Shown: in pieces, positions 48,251 through 61,700 of the stretch | Layout: each line of letters opens with the position of its first letter | Numbering within the stretch: the stretch's first letter is position 1 | Assembly: GCA_013396995.1 (NCBI GenBank) | Contig: VWZP01009941.1 | Coordinates: 3,696,871 to 3,760,870, forward strand | Reading direction: 5' to 3' | Source: Dicaeum eximium | Taxonomy: Eukaryota; Chordata; Aves; Passeriformes; Dicaeidae | DNA length: 64,000 bases | Translations under genes and position numbers: made by a program | The notes under the pieces: generated by a model | Databases searched by the model: none | What the model saw: only the letters and a program-made list of their open reading frames with translations | Told to the model about the DNA's origin: nothing

Positions 48251-51200
48251 TCAATCACTTCACAGAAATGTAAGGGAAGAGTTATTCTGCAGAACAGATG
48301 GAAGCTGAATATATAAGAGGAAATACTAAAAAAAAATTAACAAGTTTAGGTTTCCATGGGGAAAGCATATATAATCCTCTTGGAATATTATTTCCCTTTT
48401 TTTAATATACAAACTACATGTATGTTTATAGAATATATAAACAGTGAATAAATACTCATGCAAACGTGTATATATGCATTTGTATGTATATACAAGCATG
48501 TGTGTATATATAGACACTAAAGTATAAGTAAATAATACACAGAAAGAAACCACACTTTGACTCCAGGTCATCACAACAACTGTTATACACACTCTTGGTC
48601 CTGTTCTGTTATAAAGTGTGTCCTATTGCATTATTAATACAGAAGGGCAGGAGGTAAGCTCTGACATCAGTACAAACATGTAATTCCTGCCCTGGAAGAT
48701 CTTCCCATCTGAATACTCCCTTCAGCTGCAGATGAGCAAAACTCTTTTTTTGTGCACTTTGCTTTGCTGTTTGGCCGTGCTGCACGATGTATTTACAAAA
48801 CACTTGATGGGATGGCTGCTGGGAAGTCTGTAACTCTGTGACCTCAGAAACACCAGGGATGTGCTTGAGCTGCACCCACGATGTGTCACAGCTGAGCCCT
48901 GCGGAAGGCAGCAAAGCGTGTGGGAGTGGACGAGGTCTAGAGACAGCACAGCTGTGGTCAGCCCAAACACAAACAAACAAACCAACCAAAAGCCTGGGCT
49001 GACCAAAACATGTGTTTTGAATGTGAGAATGCCCAGTTTGAGAGATGTCCTGCTGGTTAAAGTAAAGCAGGAAACAGCTTACTTATATTCTGTCTACTAA
49101 TAATAGCTGCAAATTCATTAAGGTAATTACTGATCTGACACTTAGAAGGCTCCATTCAGGTAAAATGCCTGAAGACACCAGAGAGTGTTATTTTGTGCTT
49201 ATTCTTAAGGTACTTGAACCCTGCTTCTGACCTGAAAAGTCAGGAAGTCCTGGAAAAAACCCCATGACTTGACTCTGAAAGTCATCATTCACCTTATTCA
49301 CACCCTTCCTTCTGAAAAGCCTGCATTGCTTGTTTTGGTTTTTTCCTATCATGTCTCTTCTGCCTGCAGAAATTTGTAGTACAAAAGATGACTGAAAAGC
49401 AGGACCTGGTCTGTGGGTGCTGATGACCTGGCTGTGAGTGCTTCTGTCTGGGCTGGTGGTTCTCTCTGGTTAGGTCTCCTATGCAACAAGTCAATAACAC
49501 TGTGATAAACCAAATCTCTCACTCTTCCATATACTTGTTGTTTCAGTATTTTATTAAAAAAAAAAAAACCTCAATTATACAACCCCATTGGAAAGTTCTT
49601 TCTTGGCCTTCAGCCTAAACCTGGATTTCACCACCCGTAACTTGTGTAGAAGTGTCTGGGGTGAAATCAGTGCTGGTGGCGATGCAATTTACACTTAGCA
49701 TGTGGTGTTTATAAAGTAAATACAAGTGGCAGCTGGTATAACTCATGAAAACTCAGTGTTTGGAAGGGGTCTAAGCCAAAGACCATCAGTCCATATAAAA
49801 GTTCCTGTTGGGTTTAGACTGATCATTTAGCTGTGCTGTGTGGGTATTGCATGTGGCCCAGGTTAGTACTTTATGAGGCACCAAAGCTAAAACATTGAGC
49901 CTTTCTGTCATTTACTATCCTGCTGTGTAAAATTTAATTATAGACAGGCAATTAACAGCATAGGTGAGAGAAAAAGCGAGTGTTTTACTAGATTTACCCC
50001 GAAATCCACCAACAGTGGGAAAAGAGAGTTTGCTGTTAGGCATACAATAACTGAGCAGGTTTAAGCTTTCTAAAGGCTGAACTGACTGGATAAATCACAG
50101 AGGTTCACATGTACACTGTGCCCCACAGAGAGCCTGTGCAAAGATGAGAGGCTGATGGGCTTCAGGCATCAGGATGGAGCTGGGGCTTGGGACAGGGGCC
50201 CTTGTCAGTCATTTTCCTCTCTCATCAGCCCCAGTATGTGTACAGCAACACTGTCAGGAGCTTGAACTTTTGTGCATCACCAGAAGCTATATGGGCATCT
50301 GTGTTGTGTGCTAATTCTGGGAAAGTTTGTTTGTGAACAACACAAGGTGAGGGTCACACTGAAAAATTGTCCATAGACACATCTAACACATCAACATCTA
50401 ATAATTGTTGACTCTGTTTCTTTTTTTTTTTTTTCCCCCTTTGCCATTCTTTTGCCAGCAGCTTTGCTGCCTGGCTTGCCAGAAATCATTGTGTATTTTG
50501 AATGGCACTTCTATTCAACATCATTTTAACATCAAGACATTTTTAGGGACATTTCTCTCATACATGCTGGCTGTAGCCTGCAGGCTCCTCTGTGAGCCAG
50601 AAGGTCCCATGATCTATTTGGGGTGAGAAATAGCAATTCTCAATGTTAAAGCTACCAGGCTGAGGGTATGGCTTTGCAACATCTGTCTTAGTAGCAGCAC
50701 TGGCTTAAAAAATACCCTGCACTAGGAGCTCTTTTCACCTGTGCTGTTCCCCATCCCTTTTTCATTAGCACAACTATTCATGCCTTGCAGTGAAGCAAGG
50801 GATTTGTTTGCTGTGTGTTTTAAATACTGGCTTGGTTCCCTAGTGGGATGCCCTGAGTGATGCTCAGCAAGCAGGTATCTGGGTACCTGCAGTCACTTTT
50901 GTGTCTGAAAAGCCACCTGCCACACAGCCATGGCCTGCTGCTGCTTTACATCTCGTGTAACTGCTTTTACCTGTGCAAAGTCTGTATAAAAATAAAGCCA
51001 TTGTCAAGTGGCTTCACACAACAGGGACAGTAATTTTAAAGCCACCTGCAGAAGTGCCCTAAGTGGCTGTGCAAGGTCTGCGTTTCCAGCTTGGGAACGT
51101 GGCATGGCAGCCACCAGTGCCAGCTGAGGCCAGCCACAACAACCAGGTGCTGCTCTGCAGGTGGCAGATTGCAGGCTGGGCTGGAGCTGCTTGTTTTTCC

Positions 51201-52940
51201 TGCAGTAGTGTTACACTGTGTTTCTAGGTGGGGAAAAGTAGAGTTTATAGTATTTCTGAAGGATAATGTTTTTATGCCGCCTTCTTATGTACAAAGGAAA
51301 GGAATCCCCATCACCCTGCTGTTGTCCTTGGCCTCGTGAGGGGGATGGAGGAGGCTTGCCTGGCCCTCCTTCAGATCCTAAAGAGGATCTTAAAATTTAC
51401 TACTTTGCAATACAATCAAACTTGGTGATTGCAGGCCAAATTTTGATGGGTTTTTTTGTTTGTTTTGGAAAGTGACAATTTCCTTTATTCATCAGTCAGA
51501 GGAGAATCCTGCTGTACTTTGTTATCTATCTGGAAGCATATCCTGAATAGAGATGGTAAAATTGGTCTCTGCTAAAGGGATATAGATTGTCTGTTTTGTT
51601 TCTTATCCATTTTGGGGTTGGAAAGAATTCATCCTTGAGGTTTGTTCTTCCCTCTTCACCCCCGTGACCAAACATGTTCCTTCCCACCAGCCATTCACAT
51701 TTTCTGTTGCTCTGTGGGTTTATATGTATTTATTTATTTGCACAGAGGTGCAGCACCCTAGGGCATGACTCAGATGTTCAAAAATAGGAGCTCATGGTTA
51801 GTCAGAGGTGGCCACAAACCTTCTAGACAATGCTTCCCAAGGGTTAGCTCTCCCTTTTGGTTTCTTTTGTTTTCTTTGCTTTCAGACATTTGTCTCCAGG
51901 AGCTCAGAAACTGCAGCTGCAATTTCTTTTTTTCCTTTCTGCGGGGTTGGTAACCGTGATTTGTGAGCCAAAGAGTTGAATCATATTTCCATGAATAAAG
52001 TCATCACAGTATCAACGTGATGCCTTTTCAAAACATAGGAATTAAGAGCTAGTTTAATTTAATTTAGTTGGAACCCTCCACCATTTTTATTAAACATAAA
52101 CACAACGTAAGTTGCTAAAAGCCTCTGAGAGATTTATTAAGGCTCCTAATTTAAGTCTTGTAGAAAAGTCTTCCAAGATTATACAATGAATAGATTTTTC
52201 ACTCCACTAAAGGTTTGGATTTTTTTTTCCCCCGTTTAAATGTAATTTGAAGCGCTGCCTGGGAACACACTGTAATAATTTAAATCATCACACGTCTCTT
52301 GTTGGAAGTAGGGCTGTTCTGGCTGCCGTGGTTGTTAACCTGGGAACAGATGATCGAAATGATGGGCTCTAGTCTGATGTGTCACCACACTTGGGCAGAT
52401 ATTAACATGCAATCTTCAAAGGCATTTCATGGACTACCATAATCTTTGCAAAAGAGACATTTAAGTCTCTGAGTCAAGAACCTGATAGTCTTTAGCAGCT
52501 TCCTCCTTTATGTCAATGGGACTTTGCATATTTAAAAGACATGTTCAGCATTTTCCATGTTTAAATCTGTTGAAACCAACCTGGCTTTGCTATGCTGGCT
52601 AAGGCTCTATCCTCCTCTGCCTCTCACAGATTTATGAATAATTTACCAAAAAGTGCTTTCAATTATGCAACATCACTTTTAGTGCTCTCCTGGGTTGTGG
52701 CCTGAGCCAGCTGCAGTTGGACACCATTGGCATCCACCTCCTGATCTTCACCAGCTGATGAGTGAGTGGTGGGCAGAGATGTGGGGCTCTGTCCCAGCAC
52801 TGCCCTCGATGCCCCAGGGGTGTGTGGTGAGTCACTGGTGAGCCCATTGCATCTGGAGGGGAAACAGAGATGCTGCACCAGCAACTTTTCAGTGTTCTAG
52901 CTGTTTGTCACTTTGGAATGGGAAAAAAACCATCCACACT

Positions 52941-53012
52941 AATTAAAAGAAAGTTGTTTAATTGAACAACTTTAAAGTTGTTTAATTAAAAGAAAGTTCA
53001 CAAGTTGTTTAA
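52941..53012. repeat. Cluster of direct and inverted AT-rich repeats
   Basis: AATTAAAAGAAAGTT occurs at 52941-52955 and again at 52984-52998. Between them lies the perfect 18-base palindrome AACAACTTTAAAGTTGTT (52965-52982). AAGTTGTTTAAT recurs three times in the cluster. It can form alternative hairpins. Confidence 0.85.
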
Positions 53013-53440
53013 TACATTAATACAGAAGACATTTTTCCATTGCTTTCTGGGCTATATAAGGAGGGAGAAAAAGCAGGATTTTTACACATGGACTTCATCC
53101 TTAAATTAATGATGCTGTCCCAGGAATAAAGAGATTGTGAAGATTGCCCAATGTTCACAGGGGGTCTTATTTTTTGTGTTTTGAAAAAGTAAATTGTTTG
53201 CGAACTTCTTTAGCCTGGCTCTTCTCTGCTCATGTATGTCTGTGAGATAATGCTGGTAAACTCTCTTTTGAACATCTTTTGAACAGTTCTCATTTTGTTA
53301 ATGACATTAGTTTCCAGGAAAAGAAATTGCAACCACTTTGTTACTTCTGGATGACATCTATTGTCATATTAATGTACAAAACCTTGTTTGGTTTTTTAAA
53401 GTAAGGATAAATAAAAAGAATCCTGTGTGTTAATTTCCTT

Positions 53441-53465
53441 AAAAAAAAAAAAAAAAAAAAAAAAA
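53441..53465 (+). repeat. Poly-A tract (25)
   Basis: Twenty-five consecutive A residues, with 'aataaaaagaatcc' upstream (53408-53422). It could be the tail of a retroposed sequence, but no parent was recognised. Confidence 0.9.
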
Positions 53466-56400
53466 TTCAAATGAATGCTGAGTTCCCTTCTGCTGGAAAC
53501 AATGTCACTGGGAAAGCACCACGTGTAAGTAAAAATCCATGCACAAAAGTGTCTGAACATTTGTGAGTTGGGAAATCAGTTGTGAAGTTACCTGTGTGAC
53601 TTTACTGGTGAGCTTTGTTAAGGGCTTTGACACGACCTCTTCAGTTTTTTCCCTTACTTTCTCTCCATTATCCTCACTGCTACCTGTCCTTGTACTGATA
53701 AAACTTGTGAACACTACAGAGGAGCTAAAAGGGCCTGAAGATGTTTAGAGAGGACTCAGATAGTTTTTTTTTAATTCTGAGAATTTGCTGTTTGTTTCTA
53801 TTTAAAATACTCAAGTGTTTTTTACACTCATTGACTTCAGCTGGTACCGAATGCTCAGCACATCTACAAATTACCCCTGAAGTGTCAGGTAGCACATCCA
53901 GAGGATGCAAGTCTTATAAGCTTTTGAGCACTATTGATTAGTTCATTAGATATATCAGCATCACTCCAGTAACCCCTGCAAAGGCTGGACTTGAGTCTAT
54001 TTTTCTAAGACAGAATTCAAGCATAATTTTATTTCCTCTTTCTAAAGCCTTCCCTCTGTTTTGCACACCGTGGCCTCCCTTAAAAATGTAACATTTGTCT
54101 GATGCAGGATGTTGTTTTAATAGAACAAAATTGGTGTTTTGGAAATAAAATTATGTGTGTGGGAAAATATGTAATATAAGTGTTTAAGGAAGATTGCCCA
54201 TTAATGGCTTTTTAATAATACTATATAATACTATAATTATTTTCCTTCNAAGAAGAGAAAAGAGTTCTGTTATGGGTATGTACTGTGTGGGTGTGAGAGG
54301 AAGTAGATTCAGGGGTTTAGGTTTGTTTCTTTCAGTGTTTTTGCTGGGGGAGTGTCAGAGAAGGGGGATTGAGAAGGGAGAAAGCTGGGATATGGACAGT
54401 TATCAGATCAGTGGGTTATGGAAGCCTTCACACTTTACATCTGGAAATCACTTAAATACAACACAGAGTGTTTTGTTCTAAATTATAGTGAACAGACAAA
54501 ACATCTTCTGTTTGCTTATTAGCTATTCATAAGATAATTTTCTGTGTTGGTGCTGGATAGAAGGAGATACTTTGAAGTAAAGGAAGAAGCAGAGCTCTTA
54601 AATAGACTGTCCTCCCCTTCTGTAGCTGGCTCAAGCCTCTGTTGTTGCAGGCATTGCTGTACTGTGTCTCTGTTCCTTGGTGCTTACAGATAAAACATTT
54701 GAAAAGATGCAATCACTGTTTGTTCACAGTTGCAAAATGGAGGTGGCCTTCAGCCTCAGCTGCCTTTGCTTTATTCCTTCCAGCATGACACAACCTTTTA
54801 CCTTATGTCCACCTACAAGTAGTTGCTTTTATTTTCATGTTTTCATTCATTTTTATTGCTCCTAATGATGATGATTCAATAGTGATGTGCAAGTGTCAGG
54901 ATCTTCACTTCTTCCAGCCTAAATACCCTTCTTTGTATTTGACTTGGAGGTCAGTTAGTGAGCTAGAAATAAACTCCTGGTATTCTGAATCCCAATCCAC
55001 TTTTTGCTACTTTTTACTATGGGTAAATTTTTCCTAAAGTAATTGTCCAATCACTTTCATTGATTTCTGAATTTCTTCCTCTAACAATGCAGAAACTAAA
55101 GATCATTTTCCACATGTAGCTATACCTTGACTGGGAAAATGGGCAATGTTTCTTGCATGCATGCTCCCTGACATACTTGCTTTACCACAGGTTTAGCAGG
55201 GGAGAGTGGAGAAGACACTGGGTTTCCACCCAAATCCTTTTTGTGCACCAACCCATAGTACAGGTGCCCAAACAGCTGCAGTTACACACCAAGAAGATAA
55301 GAGTTTATGGCAGAAAGGTGAGGCTATGTGGGAATGGAAGAGGCCAAGCCTTCTGAAGCCAGATTCATTGCTGAAACCAAAGTATTGTGTAATGAACAGC
55401 TGCATGCAGAGGGGAAAGTGGATTCACTTCTGTTGTTATTTTACAATAAGCTTTGCTCTTTTAACACTTGGTTGAGGATGTTTTCTGAAAAGAGCAGTGG
55501 ATTCTGTCTCCTTCTATCTTCTCTTAGTGTTACTAGAGGGAAAAGTTAGCTAAAATTATTAACAACATAACTTCTGGCAGGGTTCAATAAGTTTTTGGCT
55601 CTTGATGTGGTACAGATAAGCAGAAACATTTTCATTTCACTGAACATGAGGCTCAGGGGAAATTTTGTTTCTTGTATATTTTGTGGCATTAACAAAACAC
55701 AGTTTACAGCGAATAAACTGAGTTGAAAGCTTGTGGGTTATATTTCTCAAGAAATTATTTGGGTTTTTTTAGTTTCATTCTACCTAGTATAATGTTACCG
55801 GGGGAATTTATCGTACTCTGGAGTGTGAGATTTTCAGGAAACTTCACTTTATTTTTACATAGAACATAGGATTAATTCTAAAGGTGAAACTTGCTCTGTA
55901 GGTACCACTTTTTTTCTTGATGACTGGCCAAAGCTAGTGGTTTATATTACAAGAAAAACAAAGAGTATACTGTGCCACCTTTCATTTTCCAGCCTGTGGA
56001 ATACTCTCTTGACTTTACCTTTACTGCCACACACATACAGTGTAATGTGCATATTTTACTTGAAACCAAATATCTCACTATATCTTTTCCTTAGCAAAAA
56101 TGTAGGTAGGGAGAAAAAACAATAAAATCATGTATGCCTATTTTTAGTTTTAGTGCAGGATTGGAATTAAGTAGAATATAATGCAAGATATTTGGATCCT
56201 GAAGTAAATAAACCAGATCTTTTTTCTACTTCAAATAAAGTTTATTCCCTCTGAATTCCAATACCTTGAATATTAGATCTCTTTAAATCCTTTGGAAAAA
56301 GATGGATATTGTTACAGCTATTGGTAAAAATGGCATTATTAAAGTTTTACTCAGTACACAGGGTGTCTATGTAGGTGATTGTTATAATCCTGGTTCTAAG

Positions 56401-56747
56401 GCATGATATGTCCTAAGCCTGTCCCTACTCCCTGTGGCTGTACATGAAGGTGTTGAGCTTGTGGTGCCTGGGAATGGCTGCTGGGATTCTCCCTGTTCCA
56501 GACCCAGCTTTTCTGTCTGCAGCACCCTGTGGACCAGCTCCTGAAGCTTGGATGGATTTTGGCCCTGGCATTTCTCTTTTCAGGCTATACCACCCATGTT
56601 TGGTACAGGCACCTGGTGAATTTGTTAAACTCTAGGCTATTTGTAGAAAGAACAAGAATAAGATTAGGGGCAAGAAGAGAAGGAAGGAGAAAAAAGAATT
56701 TGAACAGTAAGAGGACCTCACGCTCAAGCAATTTAAGTCAGGCTGAC

Positions 56748-56786
56748 AACTGACTTAATTTTGTTAATTAAGTTAGTAAGTCAGTT
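56748..56786. repeat. Inverted repeat (10-base arms)
   Basis: Arms AACTGACTTA (56748-56757) and TAAGTCAGTT (56777-56786) are perfect reverse complements around a 19-base AT-rich loop. A further CAGTTAACTG palindrome overlaps the right arm. Confidence 0.85.
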
Positions 56787-58244
56787 AACTGACTGACAAT
56801 TTGTCCAGTCCACTAACACCAAGATTAGACCAGTTTAGGGTTTTTTGCAGGCAACTCTTGATATGTGACCTTCCTGCATCCTGGCAGGTAGCTTTTTATA
56901 CATTTTATGATCTTTGTTCAGATCCTAATCATGACAAAAAAGCTGTGTAACACTAAACCTGGGCTAGGGCAATAATATCCTCACAGCTTTTAATAGATTA
57001 TCACTGACCTCTTGACCCCCATTTTGTTGCCTGGAAGATAAAATTAAAACATGATATTGCTTTCATCCTTGCTGCTTGTTGAGGAGTCAAGCAGAAAATT
57101 CAATTACTATTACAGCTGCCAGATTATGTTATGTGCCTGTGATTTGTTGTTTTGTGAGTTGTTCTAGCTCAGCATGAATTTCCACAGTTTTACTTAAATA
57201 AATTTAGTTATAAATTATCTCAATGCACATGGATGCAGATTGACACTTAAGAAATGAATATTTTGCAAAGCTCTGATTCAGCAAAGTCTTTTGAAGTGCT
57301 CATTAAAGCCATTATATTGTGTTATTTAGATGTAACCTGAAGTGCTGAGTGTCAGTGGTAAGTGCAGTACATCACAGTTTTCTCCTATGTGTGCCAACAC
57401 CAGTGTCTACCTGCTTGGTTCCACCTCTGTGAGGTGTGCAAGAAGAGATCAGCTTTAAATGAATTAGCTGAGTTCTCTAAATCAAAAGGAAACATTTATT
57501 TCCTCCATGGAAGTGGCTTTGAGGTATCAGGTTTTGTGAGAAAGGATGCAATAATTCATGTCACTGGCCGGATGCTCAGAACAGTTTTCTCCTTTCTTTG
57601 ACTCATATTAAGAACTTGCTGGACATGAAGATCTTGGCCTTCATTCCAGCCATCCTCCTTGGAGTGTTTAGAGGTCTTCTAGAAGTTTTCTTTTTTCCCC
57701 TAAATTTAAAGATGAATCAATTACATATGCAGTTCTTTAATTCAATTCTAAAATCATCCCTTAGAAAAACAAGCAACCTTTTGGAGACTGTGCTTATCTT
57801 TGTAAATGAATAATATGGTTCTCTTAATTATATAACATTTACAGAGACTAATGAGGGCAGGTCTCAAACTGCTGGATGGAAAAGTGAATCTGACCTGCTG
57901 GTACTTAATGTGCAACAGAGTAAAGAAAACGTGGATTTTCAAAACACATATATGTATTTAATGTTGGTATGTGTATAAGAATAGAAAGGATGGTTTTTCT
58001 TGGCTTGGTTTGGTTTGGTTTTAATGCTTGAAGTATTTTACTTGTAGAGTCACTCTTCCACTGCTCTTCTACTCTGATGATGCTTTATGAGCTTAGTGAC
58101 ACATGGCAGTTGTGTTGGTGTACTTTTGCATTTATTGGCAATCTGTGGAGATCTAGAATGTCCTGGTAAGACATGATGGGGCCACTTTACATCTAGGCTT
58201 TGGAATTTCCATTTGTATCATATGTCTTTGGGGGGAGTCATGCC

Positions 58245-58276
58245 ATTGGAAAAGAAAGGGTATTGGAAAAGAAAGG
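58245..58276 (+). repeat. 15-base tandem duplication
   Basis: ATTGGAAAAGAAAGG at 58245-58259 is repeated after two bases at 58262-58276. Confidence 0.85.
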
Positions 58277-58377
58277 CAAAGGGTTCCCTTATTTTGGATA
58301 TTTTCATGCTTTTCAGTTTTATGCTTTGGTTATAGCTTAAACATGTTGTTATGAAGAACATTACGACCTTAACAATC

Positions 58378-58758
58378 CTAGAACGACACTCTGAGAGAGT
58401 TGGGTTTGTTCAGCCTGGAGCAGAGAAGGCTCTGGTGAGGCCTTAGAGCAACTTCCAATACCTGAAGGGGGCTGCAAAAAGGCTGGAGAGGGACTTTTTA
58501 CAAGAGCATGTAGTGACAGAATGGGGGGAATGGCTTCAAACTTAAAAGGGCAGGTTTGGATTCAACATTAGAAGAAATTCTTGGCTGTGAAGGTGATGAG
58601 ACACTGGACAAGGTTATTCAGGGAAGTTGTGTACTCCCCATCCCTGGAAGTGCTCAAGGCCAGGTTGGTCGAGTGGAAGGTGTCCCTGGTCATGGCAGGG
58701 GTATTGGAACGAAGGGATCTTTCAGGTCCCTTGCAGTGCAAACTATTGTATGATTAAA
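58378..58758 (+). mobile_element. CR1 LINE 3' end, plus strand
   Basis: Starts with 'acgacactctgagagagttg', then 'ttcagcctggagcagagaag', 'ggaatggcttcaaacttaaa', 'gaagtgctcaaggccaggtt' and the terminal 'tcaggtcccttgcagtgcaa' with tail 'attgtatgatt'. This is CR1 order throughout. The open frames over it are repeat-derived. Confidence 0.93.
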
Positions 58759-61700
58759 TGTGAAGAAAGAAAATCTTCAGAGCTTTTCTACTGCACTTTT
58801 AGTAAATTGTGCAAATTTGAGATTCTCTGCAAGTTTCTTTAGTGAATACCTACTTGTCATTAGTTTTCTTTCTTTCCATTATTTTTGAGGAATTGTTTCT
58901 GAGGAGTTTTCCCGTCTTTTAAAGTGCTGAGATAACCTATCTTTAGGGAAATTGGTTCACACTGAAACCCCTTTCTTCTGCCCTCTTACAGGCAGACTTG
59001 CTAGTATGTTTTATGTATGCCACATCTGTTTTTTAATATATTCTGCTTTCTCTTCTCTTGCTGCTGGAGAGAGGATTGCTCAGATGAAGACCAGTGAGTT
59101 GGTTATAGAGATGCTCTCCTCCCATCAGCCCAGAAATCCCTTCAGCGACTTCCACTCCAAGCCAGCAAAAATACATAAGTTTCAGGGAAAGGCAATCACC
59201 TTGACTTTCATTGACAGCCTGCATGGCAGGAAAGCAATATTTTAAATATGAGAGAGGAAACTTTTGGAGCTAAAAGTGTAAATAACTGTAGGTTGAGGCA
59301 CAGTCTCTGCAAGCTCTCCACAGACTGGTACAGATGCATGTTTCCCAATGGTTTACCTCTCCACAGGGTCAGAAAGAGTGCATTTCACTTAGTTCTTGGA
59401 AGTTCTGTGTGTGCTCTGGCATCCACCACCTCCTCTGCCTAGTCCTGCTCTTGGTCAGAGCAGCACTCTGCTGTTGGGTTCTCTGCTGGCATATCAGAGG
59501 TGAAATCTGACCTGGGTAGGAGGAAGAGGAGGAGGAGGGATCCCGGTGAAAGGGTTGTGCTGGAGCGTGCTCATGCTGTTGATGACAGCTGAATTTCAGC
59601 TCCTCTTAGTGGCAGGATGCTGGCATTTCTGTTGGCAGCTGTCCTTGCTCACCATCTACTGAGGGAACGCACACCGATGGAGCTCACTTCAAGCTTTTTG
59701 CTTCCACGTTTGAAAGAGTAAGGTCAGTAAGGAAAAGAGGATTTCTCAGCTTTAGGGAGAGCCTTTCTCCTGTCCAGCCTTCTCACGTTGTGCTAGAGCT
59801 TTGCTCCTCCATCTCTCTACAGGTTCGTGGCTTTGTGCTCTTGAGCACTGCAATGAGATGTCGTAACCAAAATCCACTTTTCAATGCAGCAGGGCAAGGA
59901 GCAGAGTCCCATGTGTGACTCCCATTAGTCCTGTGGAAATGCCATGTTTTTTCCCTGTTTGCAGGAGGTTGGGTTTGTAACAATTACTGTTTTAACAGTT
60001 TGGAGCCGGAGTGCTGCGTTTGACCATTTCCCCTACCACTGGCAAGCCTATGGCTTTCTCATGGTACATTACAGAAACCTTGCACAAACTGCTTAAGCAC
60101 ACAAAAAACACTGCTTATTACTCTCTGGAATAAAAACCAAAACATGCATCAACACAAGCCAGTAAGAGCCAGTACGTTAGAAGACACTATAGAATTAAAT
60201 GTAAGGTCATCCAGCAAAGATTTAGTGCCAGACATAAAGAAAACACTAAGAAAACTCCTAGGAGTTATGTTGTTTAAGAAGCAGTGCCTTGCTGACTCCA
60301 GAAGTTCATGGAGTGGTTAACACCTTGCCAGCTCAAACCTGAAAATGAGAGAACAACATGTGTTTTGTAGGGCTGTGGTGCTTATAGAGCTTTTCTGTAT
60401 ATATATTTTTACCTTAATCCTGTATTTTTAAAAAATTCTGCCTTTTTTTTTTTTTTTTTAACCTTAACTTTGTAGCATGAACTCTTATTCAGACTGTTTT
60501 TCCTTTTCTATTAGCTCTAGAAGATCCTGCTCAGGTCACAGTCCTTATTTTATTATAACTTGGCAGAAAAAGGCAGGAAAGAAACTGTTTGATCTGAGAG
60601 AGAACCATGCAATTTTTTTTTTTTAATAAACTCACATAATGAGGCAGCTGAAAGGAACTATGTCACAGTGACTTTAACCAAAAATAATCTTGTATAAACC
60701 AGTTTGCATTTAAACTTGGAAAGAACCCATCACGGTATCTTCCACACCCACAACATAACCCGGAGTACCATTCCTTTGACTGGAATTGAATATCTAATCT
60801 TCAGCCCATAGATCAGACCAAGCTGTCTTCTAAGTGCCCTACTGCCCCTTGGCCTGCATTTGCTTCTCCTCAATTCATCACCTTCCTCTCTGTGAGGAAA
60901 TCACAATGTAGATAATGTTTTGCCAAGAATCTGGCAGACCTATCTTTCTTTTTCTATTTTTTTTTTAAATCACATTGACTAATGCTTCTGTTCCAAAAGC
61001 TCAGTGTTTCCATGGGCAGGGTGCACAATCTAGGGATATATGCATATATACTTAATATATAAGCTGTCAAAACTTTAAAGGGATAGTTGAGAGGATTATT
61101 TTCCTTTCTGCCTAGCTGTGAAGATAGGCTACTGCTTTAAATGTGTAGCCACTGGCTCCAGGCTAGCTGTCCTTCTAGATCCCTTTGGACTTTAGAGTTT
61201 TGGCAGTAAGTTGACCTGGGTTTGAACTGTCCCAGAGTCAAGTTCTCGAAAACAAAACCTGACCTAAGCTTTGTGAAGACTGAACTACTCCCAGTTTCAT
61301 CTATCTGTTGTAGATGTGTTCTGCCCATAAGCTTGTAATCTTTGAGGTACAGGGGAACAAAGGCTTGAGATAGAATCATCTGACAACTTGTCACAACTGC
61401 ACACAGCTGGATCTCAGCTTGAGGGTTTCCATAAATGTGCTATCTGAGCTGTTTAATAGCTATCCACACAGGGGGTGAAACCTGGTGCTTGGAAAATATA
61501 TTATTACTCTGGTTGTGTGTTCCTGTAATTTTTCTCCAGACGTCTACTGAAATACTTTCCAAATATCTTTTTATTTTGGGTGTATCTTCAATTTGTATAG
61601 AAATGTAAATTAATCTCAATTAAGATAAAAGCCTGAACATTAGTTTTGAATGAAATGTAACTGTTATACTGAACTATATTATGATGAAAAATGGAGCACT

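Larger units (their letters stand above)
48251..58377. other. Intergenic DNA, no gene identified
   Basis: AT-rich sequence with a TA/TG-rich low-complexity patch at 48400-48530, poly-T at 50420-50434, poly-A at 53441-53465, inverted repeats near 52941-53012 and 56748-56786, and one N at 54249. The frames are short and without recognisable domains. Two somewhat GC-richer islands (around 52670-52880 and 51060-51370) could not be assigned to any family. Confidence 0.45.
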
